Part shown: positions 30,207 to 38,600 of the stretch, one piece after another
Layout: each line of letters starts with the position of its first letter
How positions within the stretch are numbered: the stretch's first letter is position 1
Source of the DNA: a virus
Strand: one strand, 5' to 3'
Length of the DNA: 64,000 bases
IMG/VR virus record: IMGVR_UViG_3300026534_000102
Span: 1 to 64,000 of that record
Notes under the pieces: model-generated
The model's input: the letters and a program-made list of their open reading frames with translations, nothing else
Databases searched by the model: none
What the model was told of the DNA's origin: nothing
Program-made: the position numbers and the translations under genes

Positions 30207-30689
30207 TTACAATATGTTCCCTCTTAATTTACTACCCTGGTATGGAATGCTAAAGTCATTTTTGCGGCCAAAAGAACTCCAACCTTCTACAGGCATATAA
30301 ATTTCAACATCAGGTTCGGCCTGTTTCGTATCAGAAGTGTCAGCCGAAGGTGCACTGAAAAAAGCGCCACTTTCTTTGGACATCCCTAATCTAATAAACT
30401 GATCATCTCTAACTCGTTTAACCGTAGAATCCTCTAAGTATGGGTTTAAATCTCTCTCAGCTTCTTGCCATTCAGGGATAATACCTGCCCAATTAGACAA
30501 TCGTTCTTTATCTGCAAAACCTAAACTTGTTTTAGTATAGTCATCCCCTCGTCTAAGACCTACATACATAGCATTAAAATCAGAAACCTTCATATCAGCA
30601 TTGCGAGATTGATTCCCAATACCTAGTGTTTCATCATCTACTCCACTCTGTGGGATTTGAAAAAAATCGAATTGATTACCATTACTCAT
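30207..30689 (-). CDS. Hypothetical protein, 160 aa
   Basis: No family is recognised. It is polar and rich in Asp, Ser and Gly, without signal peptide or membrane segment, and appears largely unstructured (SGVDDETLGIGNQSRNADMK, FSAPSADTSDTKQAEPDVEI). It could be a scaffold, decoration or minor virion protein; this is a guess. The ATG is 50 bases after the -10 of the promoter at 30743. Confidence 0.6.
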   Translation of the reverse strand: MSNGNQFDFFQIPQSGVDDETLGIGNQSRNADMKVSDFNAMYVGLRRGDDYTKTSLGFADKERLSNWAGIIPEWQEAERDLNPYLEDSTVKRVRDDQFIRLGMSKESGAFFSAPSADTSDTKQAEPDVEIYMPVEGWSSFGRKNDFSIPYQGSKLRGNIL

Positions 30690-30742
30690 AATTGCATCTC
30701 CTTATTTAAAAGTTTGGCCGTTAAAACTCAGCCTCTACTATT

Positions 30743-30751
30743 ATTATACCA
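30743..30751 (-). promoter_or_regulatory. Extended -10 promoter (TGGTATAAT)
   Basis: The minus strand has TGGTATAAT, an extended -10 with TGn before a perfect TATAAT. A clear -35 is missing. It precedes the gene at 30689. Confidence 0.5.
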
Positions 30752-30779
30752 CAAAAACAATAAAATATTAAATATTTTT

Positions 30780-31631
30780 TTATTTTTCCAGAAATGAGTA
30801 TACCCTGACTTTCAAACCACTATTAGCCAATAAATAACTAGAATTAAGTTCGTCATAGAAAGTCATCCCAGTAACAATGATTTCTTCAACCCCAGCATTA
30901 ATTATCTCAACAAGACAAGGGCTACATGGAATATCGCAAGTCATATACATTTTAGTATCAATTGTAGAAATACCTTGTCTCGCAGCATTGATTAAAGCAT
31001 TCCGTTCAGCATGCCCTGCCACACATAGCTCCAACCCTTCTCCTGATTTAAATCCTAAAACATGGCGTGGGCATTTTTCCACAACGGTGTCTTTTGTTGA
31101 AAATTGTTTTTTGAAATTTGGATCAATTTCCCACCGTTTATCACAAGTAGGAATCCCACGTGGTGGTCCATTATATCCAGTACTAATAATACTCTTATCT
31201 TTAACCAGTATCGCGCCAATCTGTCTAGAAAAACACTTGGAATTTGACGCCACCACCTTACATACATTGAAAAAATATTTATCCCACCTGTCTCTATTCA
31301 TTCCTTTATCCATATCACCGCTCCTTAAATTAATTTTACAGACTTTTTTAAATTGTACGATATCTATTTGATAAATATATAACAACAATAAAGCCACTAT
31401 ACATTTAATATCCTTTAAACCAGTTAAATCAATAACATTTGATTTAAAATCCGAATAAGAAGCTCCTATAACATTTGACGTTTTCAATAAATTAAGCACA
31501 TCTATAGGATTTATCTGAGTATTAACATTAAACATCTCTTCAACATAGTTTCTTAATTTATCAACGACCAATTCTTCTTTTAAAAAAGAGACCTTTAAAT
31601 CATCTTTAAAATCATCGTTCAACTGAATCAT
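30780..31631 (-). CDS. dCMP deaminase-family protein with an N-terminal extension
   Basis: The deaminase domain starts at about residue 107 (MDKGMNRDRWDKYFFNVCKV). It has the zinc site HAERNALINAARQG and PCSPCLVEIINAG, plus the Arg/Asn-rich insert (TGYNGPPRGIPTCDKRW) typical of ComEB/dCMP deaminase. The first 105 residues are unrelated to the enzyme and helical; they may regulate or oligomerise it. It makes dUMP from dCMP and feeds the TS-family enzyme at 53.2 kb. It overlaps the next gene by 20 bases. Confidence 0.9.
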   Translation of the reverse strand: MIQLNDDFKDDLKVSFLKEELVVDKLRNYVEEMFNVNTQINPIDVLNLLKTSNVIGASYSDFKSNVIDLTGLKDIKCIVALLLLYIYQIDIVQFKKVCKINLRSGDMDKGMNRDRWDKYFFNVCKVVASNSKCFSRQIGAILVKDKSIISTGYNGPPRGIPTCDKRWEIDPNFKKQFSTKDTVVEKCPRHVLGFKSGEGLELCVAGHAERNALINAARQGISTIDTKMYMTCDIPCSPCLVEIINAGVEEIIVTGMTFYDELNSSYLLANSGLKVRVYSFLEK

Positions 31632-31869
31632 TATATTTTTCCTCTACCACATTATTCAATATAATTGCTACGCCATAGTCCGTATTACTGTTTAATTTAC
31701 TTTCATCTGAAACTAGAATAATTCGTCTAGACTGACCACACATTGCGCATACTAGTTCTACTACTAAGGCCTCTTCATTGCCTAAAGGACGTATCAAACA
31801 AACACCAGTCGCTCCACAACTACAGGTGTAATAAATAGAATGTTTCTTATAATTTAATACATTAAGCAT
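31612..31869 (-). CDS. Small Cys-rich protein, 85 aa
   Basis: The N-terminal half holds YTCSCGATGVCLIRP and the next VCAMCGQSRRI, a likely zinc site. The rest is beta-rich (GVAIILNNVVEEKYND). No family is recognised. It is coupled with the deaminase by a 20-base overlap. Confidence 0.6.
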   Translation of the reverse strand: MLNVLNYKKHSIYYTCSCGATGVCLIRPLGNEEALVVELVCAMCGQSRRIILVSDESKLNSNTDYGVAIILNNVVEEKYNDSVER

Positions 31870-31883
31870 GTTTTCCTCTTTTA

Positions 31884-32501
31884 TTATAACAATTTATAAC
31901 TTTTTCTATGAAAAATACTAGGCCCATATAATTTAATAGCCTCTCTATGTTTCTTTGTTAAATACCCTTTATTATGTTTCCAATCATAAATAGGAACTTT
32001 TCTATCTAACTTATATAAAATTTTATCTCTATACACCTTTGCCATAATAGATGCCGCTGCTATAGATAAGACAGTGTTGTCACCTTTAATTATTTGTTCA
32101 TTAGTTATACCATTCTTCAAAACGTCCTTAATTTTAAAATCACCATCTATAAGAACATAGTCTACGGAAGTAGATAATCTTTTAACTGCTTCAACCATTG
32201 CCAATTTCGTAGCTTCTAAAATGTTTATTTGATCTATAATCTCGTTACTAACAGCAAAAACACTACAATCACAAATTTCCAGAATCAAATCATAACACTC
32301 GTTGCGTTTATTTTCACTTAATTTTTTAGAATCCCTTACCTTTCCATATAATTTATCAACCGCTGAATAAGGCACCCTTACAGCAGCAGCTACAACAGGA
32401 CCTACGGCCGAGCCTCTGCCTGCCTCATCCACACCAACTATATATTTATAACCATTTGCAAAAAGTTCTGCTTCCCTATCAAATGGTGGGTAATCAGTCA
32501 T
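31884..32501 (-). CDS. rnhB: Ribonuclease HII
   Basis: The start MTDYPPFDRE is chosen because it gives an eight-base overlap with the gene upstream; a longer reading begins at 32534. Motifs are YIVGVDEAGRGSAVGPVVAA (catalytic D24, E25), RDSKKLSENKRNE, VDYVLIDGDFKI and IIKGDNTVLSIAAASIMAKV. All four acidic ligands are present. It cleaves RNA in RNA-DNA hybrids, for primer removal and ribonucleotide excision. Confidence 0.92.
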   Translation of the reverse strand: MTDYPPFDREAELFANGYKYIVGVDEAGRGSAVGPVVAAAVRVPYSAVDKLYGKVRDSKKLSENKRNECYDLILEICDCSVFAVSNEIIDQINILEATKLAMVEAVKRLSTSVDYVLIDGDFKIKDVLKNGITNEQIIKGDNTVLSIAAASIMAKVYRDKILYKLDRKVPIYDWKHNKGYLTKKHREAIKLYGPSIFHRKSYKLL

Positions 32502-32817
32502 CAGAATCCTCTTTAATTGTAGTTTTAAACGCATCTAAATCACCAGTAAGAGGATGTTTCTCATCCACTTTGGCAAAATATTGTTTTTTAAGTGCTTCTA
32601 ATTTAGCTGCTTTACGAGCCCGATATCTATGTTTTTTGGCTAATTCAGGTGGTAAAACTCTACGCGAGGGGAGAACTTGTCGTTCTTTTACCTTACTCTC
32701 ATCCAAAGAATAAAAATCACAGGTTCTTTTTTTTGCGACCGCAACTTTAACCTTTTTGATTTTACATTTTCCGTCTTCTAAATAATTTTTACATCTACCA
32801 CAACGTACATTTCTCAT
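32494..32817 (-). CDS. Small Cys-rich basic protein, 107 aa
   Basis: The N-terminus has RNVRCGRCKNYLEDGKCKIK and KKRTCDFYSL, giving four Cys with zinc-finger spacing; the rest is basic and helical (KKHRYRARKAAKLEALKKQY). No family is recognised, but the charge suggests RNA or DNA binding. It overlaps RNase HII by eight bases. A promoter-like sequence lies upstream at 32907-32935. Confidence 0.6.
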   Translation of the reverse strand: MRNVRCGRCKNYLEDGKCKIKKVKVAVAKKRTCDFYSLDESKVKERQVLPSRRVLPPELAKKHRYRARKAAKLEALKKQYFAKVDEKHPLTGDLDAFKTTIKEDSDD

Positions 32818-32831
32818 ACCAAAAGCTCCTT

Positions 32832-33440
32832 TTAAATTCTATTGTGTATGCCAAGATGTCTTTGCACAGCTTTCCAGTTTTTTAACCTCAAAAACTTGCT
32901 ACCATCAATATAAGCAGTATTCCAAGGTTTGTCAAGCAGACAAAGTCCTTTTCTCCATCTTTTTTTATATTTGTACAAAGAATATAAAGACTTTTCTAAG
33001 TCATCTAAGAAAAAATCCAAATTTAAAAGTCTGGCAATTTGCCCTTTTTCACCATTATGTCCTACAAAATGAACTGAATCAAACACCAGTTTATTTTTTC
33101 TCAACCAGTTTATAGTTATATCTTTAAATGCCTCACTTCTACTTGTAATAAAATGAATACTGTGGCTATTATGTTTTAACATCCTAATAATTTTCTGGGC
33201 TTCTTTATCCACAGGAGCCGATAATAAGGTTTTTTCATTATAAGCTTTCTCTAAAAAAAATTGAGTTACTTCGTCTACATGTCCGTGAACATCATTTATT
33301 TTAAAATTATAATCTTCAATAAATTTAAAAATTAAATCCAAACTTTCTTTCTTAGTCAACTCATATTCTTCAGAAAGTTCATCAGCAATCCTCTGGGATA
33401 ACAAACATACTACCTCATCTATATCAAATCCAAGCCTCAT
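32832..33440 (-). CDS. HAD-family 5'(3')-deoxyribonucleotidase-like
   Basis: The protein starts with the HAD nucleophile motif MRLGFDIDEVV (D6, D8). Motif II is IHFITSRSEAF and motif IV is FFLDDLEKSLYSL. The late CLLDKPWNTAYI motif is also seen in YqfW/5'-nucleotidase C-type enzymes. It may dephosphorylate deoxynucleotides to balance pools, in line with RNR and dUTPase nearby. Confidence 0.8.
   Translation of the reverse strand: MRLGFDIDEVVCLLSQRIADELSEEYELTKKESLDLIFKFIEDYNFKINDVHGHVDEVTQFFLEKAYNEKTLLSAPVDKEAQKIIRMLKHNSHSIHFITSRSEAFKDITINWLRKNKLVFDSVHFVGHNGEKGQIARLLNLDFFLDDLEKSLYSLYKYKKRWRKGLCLLDKPWNTAYIDGSKFLRLKNWKAVQRHLGIHNRI
32907..32935 (-). promoter_or_regulatory. Possible internal promoter
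   Basis: Within the nucleotidase gene the minus strand has TTGACA (32935-32930) and TATATT (32912-32907) after 17 bases, preceded by TGCT as in the shared consensus. It could drive the genes at 32817 and beyond. Confidence 0.4.
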
Positions 33441-33451
33441 GTATCCTCCTT

Positions 33452-35185
33452 TTATAATTCACACTTACCAGTACTGCAACGTACCGTCTCTGTGTCAGCA
33501 TTACTATCCATATTACCAGATTTAATATGTTTTTTTAATTCCTCTTTAGACACTTTATTCAAAACTTGTCCTTCTCGACTTCCATCTATATACACTGTAA
33601 CACCTTTGAGATCATAAATATATTCTAAAGTAAGATCACTTAGTTCCTCAGTAGTAGTCCCTGCTGGCATATTAATAGTTTTTGACACCGCTCCATCAGT
33701 ATATTTCTGCACAACAACTTGGGTTTCAAAATGATCAGTAGGCACAAGATCATCCGTATCAACAAACCAATCAGAAACATCTTTTGGATTTTCATTTTTA
33801 AGTATTGACTCGTACAGTGGATGAACGTAAATACGATCGCTAACTCTATCAGAACGCTTATATGCTTTTCTAAATAAAGGTTCAATACCAGATGTAACTT
33901 CTGGTAATAAACTAATAGTACCAGTTGGCGCCATAGCCATTAAAGTAACATTTCGAGTACCATGTTTTTTTATTTTCATTCTAAGAGACGCAGGCAAGCT
34001 TCTTATAAAATGTGCTTTTCCATACTGTGCAGCATCAAATTTTGGAAAGGCACCCTTTTCAATAGCTAATTCAACTGAGGCCTCATACGCCGTATCTCTA
34101 ATAAAACGCATAAGCCTTTCAATTTCATAAATGGCTTTTTTAGATCCATATCTTAATTTTTTAGCAAATAAGTATTCAGCTAAGCCCATAACCCCGAGCC
34201 CTATTCGACGAGCATTGTGTGCTTTAATATCTATTTCTCGTAAAACATATTTATTAATATCTATAATATTATCAAGAAATCTTACAGCTAATTTAATCAC
34301 CCTTTCAAGTTTTTTCCAATTAGTATTAACACTACCTGTAATAAAATTAGGAAGAACTAAAGAACCAAGGTCACACACACCGTAGCTGGCTAAGGGGACT
34401 TCTCCGCAAGGATTGGTCGATAATATGGGATCAAAATAGTACGAATTGTTACTTGTAAGATTTCCCCAATGTAATAGCCCTGGTTCAGCACACTTTACCA
34501 TGTTTTCTATAATCTTATCCCATATAACTCTGGCCCCCACTTTACCATAATCTTGCTGAGCAAAAGTAAATTTCCAATCTGCGTTACTCTCGACGGCTTC
34601 TAAAAATTTATCATCTACAGCTACGGATAAATTGAAATGATCTAATTTTCCATGAACTAATTTAGCATCAATAAATTCAAGTATATCTGGATGTGAAACA
34701 TGCATTCCGGCCAAAGCAGCTGCACGGCGAGAACCGCCAGATTCAATTGTTTTTGATACAGCATTAGCAGCTTCAAGAAAACTTACAGGACCAGAAGAAA
34801 CGCCGCCTTTGCCTCTAATTATGGCTCCTCGTGGTCGTAAGTGAGAGATGTTTACACCGACCCCACCCCCCTCACTCCAAAGAATTAAGGAGTCTTTAAT
34901 ATACTGACCTATTTCTTCAATGGAATCTCCGCAGGGAAGCACATAACAATTAAATAAAGAGCCTCTGGGCCTACCAATATTTCTTAAAATTCTTCCGCCG
35001 GGCAAAAAATCCAAACCACTTATCATTTCAAAAAAGTTGTCTATAAATATTTGTTTTTGACCATTTTCTACAGAAGCAGCATAGGTAGCAAGGCGTAGCG
35101 CAAGTTGTGGCCAAGTTTCTCCCTCCATAAAATATCGTTCCTCTGCTATTTTTAGTGCACTTTCAGACAAATTCTTTTTTGTCAT
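33452..35185 (-). CDS. nrdJ: Adenosylcobalamin-dependent (class II) ribonucleotide reductase
   Basis: MTKKNLSESA follows AAAGGAGG by eight bases; a longer reading exists but lacks a site. Motifs include FNCYVLP with C80, GGGVGVNISHLRPRG, NPCGEVPLASYG at about 258, and TGTISLLPEVTSGIEP. The C-terminal CSTGKCEL supplies the redox pair. The glycyl radical and class I diiron partners are not needed. This points to class II, B12-dependent NrdJ of 577 aa. It reduces ribonucleotides for phage DNA synthesis under any oxygen level. Confidence 0.93.
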   Translation of the reverse strand: MTKKNLSESALKIAEERYFMEGETWPQLALRLATYAASVENGQKQIFIDNFFEMISGLDFLPGGRILRNIGRPRGSLFNCYVLPCGDSIEEIGQYIKDSLILWSEGGGVGVNISHLRPRGAIIRGKGGVSSGPVSFLEAANAVSKTIESGGSRRAAALAGMHVSHPDILEFIDAKLVHGKLDHFNLSVAVDDKFLEAVESNADWKFTFAQQDYGKVGARVIWDKIIENMVKCAEPGLLHWGNLTSNNSYYFDPILSTNPCGEVPLASYGVCDLGSLVLPNFITGSVNTNWKKLERVIKLAVRFLDNIIDINKYVLREIDIKAHNARRIGLGVMGLAEYLFAKKLRYGSKKAIYEIERLMRFIRDTAYEASVELAIEKGAFPKFDAAQYGKAHFIRSLPASLRMKIKKHGTRNVTLMAMAPTGTISLLPEVTSGIEPLFRKAYKRSDRVSDRIYVHPLYESILKNENPKDVSDWFVDTDDLVPTDHFETQVVVQKYTDGAVSKTINMPAGTTTEELSDLTLEYIYDLKGVTVYIDGSREGQVLNKVSKEELKKHIKSGNMDSNADTETVRCSTGKCEL

Positions 35186-35198
35186 ATAATTACCTCCT

Positions 35199-35645
35199 TT
35201 ATCTACCTGTGTGACCAAACCCGCCAACACCTCTATTTGTAACTTCTAAATTATCTACTTCTAAAAAATATCCTGTATAAACAGGTGAAAACTTCATTTG
35301 TGCTATTCTATCGCCTTTATTAATTTTGACAACATCATCACTTAAATTAATCATTGGAAGTTTTAGCTCCCCTCTATATTGAGAATCTATAGTTCCAACA
35401 CCATTTACCATAACTAGTCCTTGCCTCAAAGATAAACCACTACGAGATCTAATTTGTGCTTCAAATCCAGGTGGAATTTGAATAGCAATTCCAGTACAAA
35501 TTAGTTGCCTCTCCATAGATGTTAATATAACGCCCTCTACACTGTAAAGATCACAACAAGCATCTCCATCAAATGCATATGTTGGAACTATAGCATCCTT
35601 ATGGAGACGTTTAAATAAAACTTTTAAATTCCTACCAACTTCCAT
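35199..35645 (-). CDS. dut: dUTP diphosphatase (dUTPase)
   Basis: All five motifs of trimeric dUTPase are present: DACCDLYSVE, RSRSGLSLRQ, GVGTIDSQYRGEL, GDRIAQMKFSP and the C-terminal RGVGGFGHTGR. The length, 148 residues, is normal. It hydrolyses dUTP to dUMP, giving substrate to TS-type enzymes and preventing uracil in DNA. It is 13 bases upstream of nrdJ. Confidence 0.95.
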   Translation of the reverse strand: MEVGRNLKVLFKRLHKDAIVPTYAFDGDACCDLYSVEGVILTSMERQLICTGIAIQIPPGFEAQIRSRSGLSLRQGLVMVNGVGTIDSQYRGELKLPMINLSDDVVKINKGDRIAQMKFSPVYTGYFLEVDNLEVTNRGVGGFGHTGR

Positions 35646-35648
35646 ATC

Positions 35649-38600
35649 TTAAATCTCCTTTTTACACTTATTGCAAATCAATTTTGTTTTGTATTTCTTA
35701 TCTGGAACAAAAATCATTTCATCATTTCCACAATCACATTCACTTTTCAACCAACAAGGCCCAATTAAAGCATCAGTTTCCATAGGAATTTTGTGGAAGT
35801 AATGTCCAAACCCATCAATTAATGAATTTGCTACAAGTTTACCCACGTCATGTCTTTCTTCATGTTTACACTCTACAACTACTTCATCATGAACTGTTAA
35901 TATCAATTTAGCATCATAAGAGCTTTTTTCTAGTCTGTCAACTAAGTAAATCATAGATTGTTTAATAGTATCTGCATTTGAATTGTGGACTAACACACCA
36001 TTAGCTGTAAAATAATGAATATTATTGCACATTAAATCATAAGTCTTTTCTTTTCCTTTATAACTTATGTGTTTTTTCTTACAAAAATCAAAATTCAAAA
36101 ACCGAGAAAGTAGTTGTTTATTCGGTCCATTAGGAAGTTTATAATAAAATTTTCTCCAACTCACATAAGAACTTTTACCTAACTTAAATCTTCTTAAATG
36201 TGCTTTCTCTGGAAAGGACAATGATGCATAACGATCTTTGTTTTCCCTGAATGTTTTTTCTATAAGTTTTGGTATAAACTCAGGCACAACACCCCCATCA
36301 CCAAACATTGGAATGGAACTTTCTTCGTCAAGAATTTTATCTTTAATTTTTGTAGAAAAACCCACATATTTTTTAAATCTACTATTAAATCTTTTAGGAA
36401 TCTGTATTTTATAAACTCTATCATATATTTTCAAGTTAGAATTTATACCTAACGAAAATAGAAGTTGATGTACTGACTTTGCAAGCTGTTCAGAAGTAGT
36501 AGTAAAACTTGGACCTGATTCTTTAGTCATCTCACCACCTGTTGAAAACAGCCCATTTAACAAGGCCCCTTTATTTTCTATAGTTTCAGTATGAAAATAA
36601 TCAGGAATAGCTTTTTTATGATGAGACACATAATCAAGCCCTATATGTTTTAGAAAGCCACGTATTACTACAGAATTAACTTGTGACCAGGGTAACGGGT
36701 CCCTATTGGCATCATTTTTATGGCGCATCCTTATTTTTGATTTATACCCGAACTGATCGTACACCGCATTATTAAATTTCTCAAATAGCTCTTTTTGATT
36801 TTGTGGACAAACAAAAGCAAAGTGGTTGTGTTTTGTGTAACTACCGTTCCCTATCAGACACCCTATAATAAAAGCCAAATCAGCATTCATTTTAGAAGGT
36901 AAATTATAATTTACATAAGTTTCTCGGCGGTGGCCTTTTTCATACTTAAATCCTGACAAATTAGTAGTTCGGCCTGAAACAATATTTAAAGGAATTATTA
37001 ACAAATCGTCTTCTTCTAAGTCAGCTACCTTTACATCTTCTATATTATAATTGTCACCATATTGCTTGCATATGGGAATTTTATGATCCGATGTAATATC
37101 CAGTGTAGCTCCATTAGATAAAGTAAGTGTGAATACCTCCTTTTCTCCAGAATATACTCCAATAGCATTATCACTGCCTATACCTGTTTCTAAAGAACAC
37201 TGTACATTCTTAAGAGAGCCTATCTTACCCTGCCCTTTAATTATAGTATCGAATGACAAGCAACCTTGAATAGGGGCATTTTTAGCCCTGCGTTCAACAC
37301 TACTTTTTAATCTCCCGAAATCTGGATTGCCATACTCTGGTAAAGTGTAATATCTTTTTCTTCCGCTTATAGATCTGCTAAACCTATTCATGACTGCGTC
37401 TTTAGCAGCTTTTTCTAAATATTTTTTAACTCCTCTGTATCTTTTAAAGTATGTTGTTATCATCTGATCAGCTTTTGCTTCAGATATTTTTAGCCGCCGC
37501 GCGAGACCATATTTAGAAAGTCCATAACAATTATGAACCACAAAACCATTTGCAAGAAAATATGGATGTTCTTCTACAGATATATCATATACTTTCTTTA
37601 ATCCTTTACTTTTTATAGATCTGATTTCCAAAGGAACTATGCCTTTTTCGTAAAGCATCTTAAAAAGAGAATCATATTTAGAAAGCTCTTTTAAATAAAT
37701 ATCTCCGACAGAATCAGAAAATCTGCTTTTATAAAACCTGTCCTTTAATTGTTTACTTATTTCATAATTATGTACTGTGTGGTCTATTCTATCTTTATAT
37801 TTGCCAATAAAATATGAGGAAACATTATAATGCACTTCACTCTTACACTTACAATTTTTTAAATCTGTAACAAACCCAATATATTTAATAAACAATTCAG
37901 AACTATTTTGAGATATAACAGATAAAACATAATATGTATTATTATATCCTTCACGAGATTCCTCTATGATAGAAGACACAATACCTAAGTTTAAAAGCAT
38001 TAATTGTACGTCTTTAACAAGGTTATAAGAAGCACTACTATAGGTTATCTTATAACCAGCCCCATTTAACTTTACAGAACCATCCCCTTCGAATAACCAC
38101 TTTAAAAACTCTGTTTGATAACCTAAAGGTGCCCTTTTAATACAGCCCGGAACACCAACATCAAAAGTTTTATTTTTATTATTTATATCACAAACATTAA
38201 CAAGCCATTCTGCAAACAGTACTGAATTAATAGTATATCTTGTATACGTTCCCTCAGTCTTAGAAATGCGATCCTTAAATAAACGAAACAATAATTTATC
38301 TATTTTTGAAATGAATTCTTTATTTTCATTACTAAACCCAAAGGAAACAGTACTATAATGTTCGCGCCCTTTGGCTTTAAGTATACTTCCCTCAGCCACA
38401 AACAACCCTAAAAAAGCAGCTACATCTTTATTCATTTCATCTGGCAAAGGCATAGGTTTATAATTGGTTCCTTCAACTACTTTAAAATCACCAAATTTTG
38501 GTAACATTTCTGGAAACAAAAAAGAACCTTTTTTAATACAAATCAAGTCTTGTTTTATATCAATTTTATTTAATGGAACATCTACATACTCTCCATTAGC

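Noticed and set aside
33640-33885. Second frame inside the ribonucleotide reductase gene
   Set aside because: Shadow of nrdJ without its own ribosome site.
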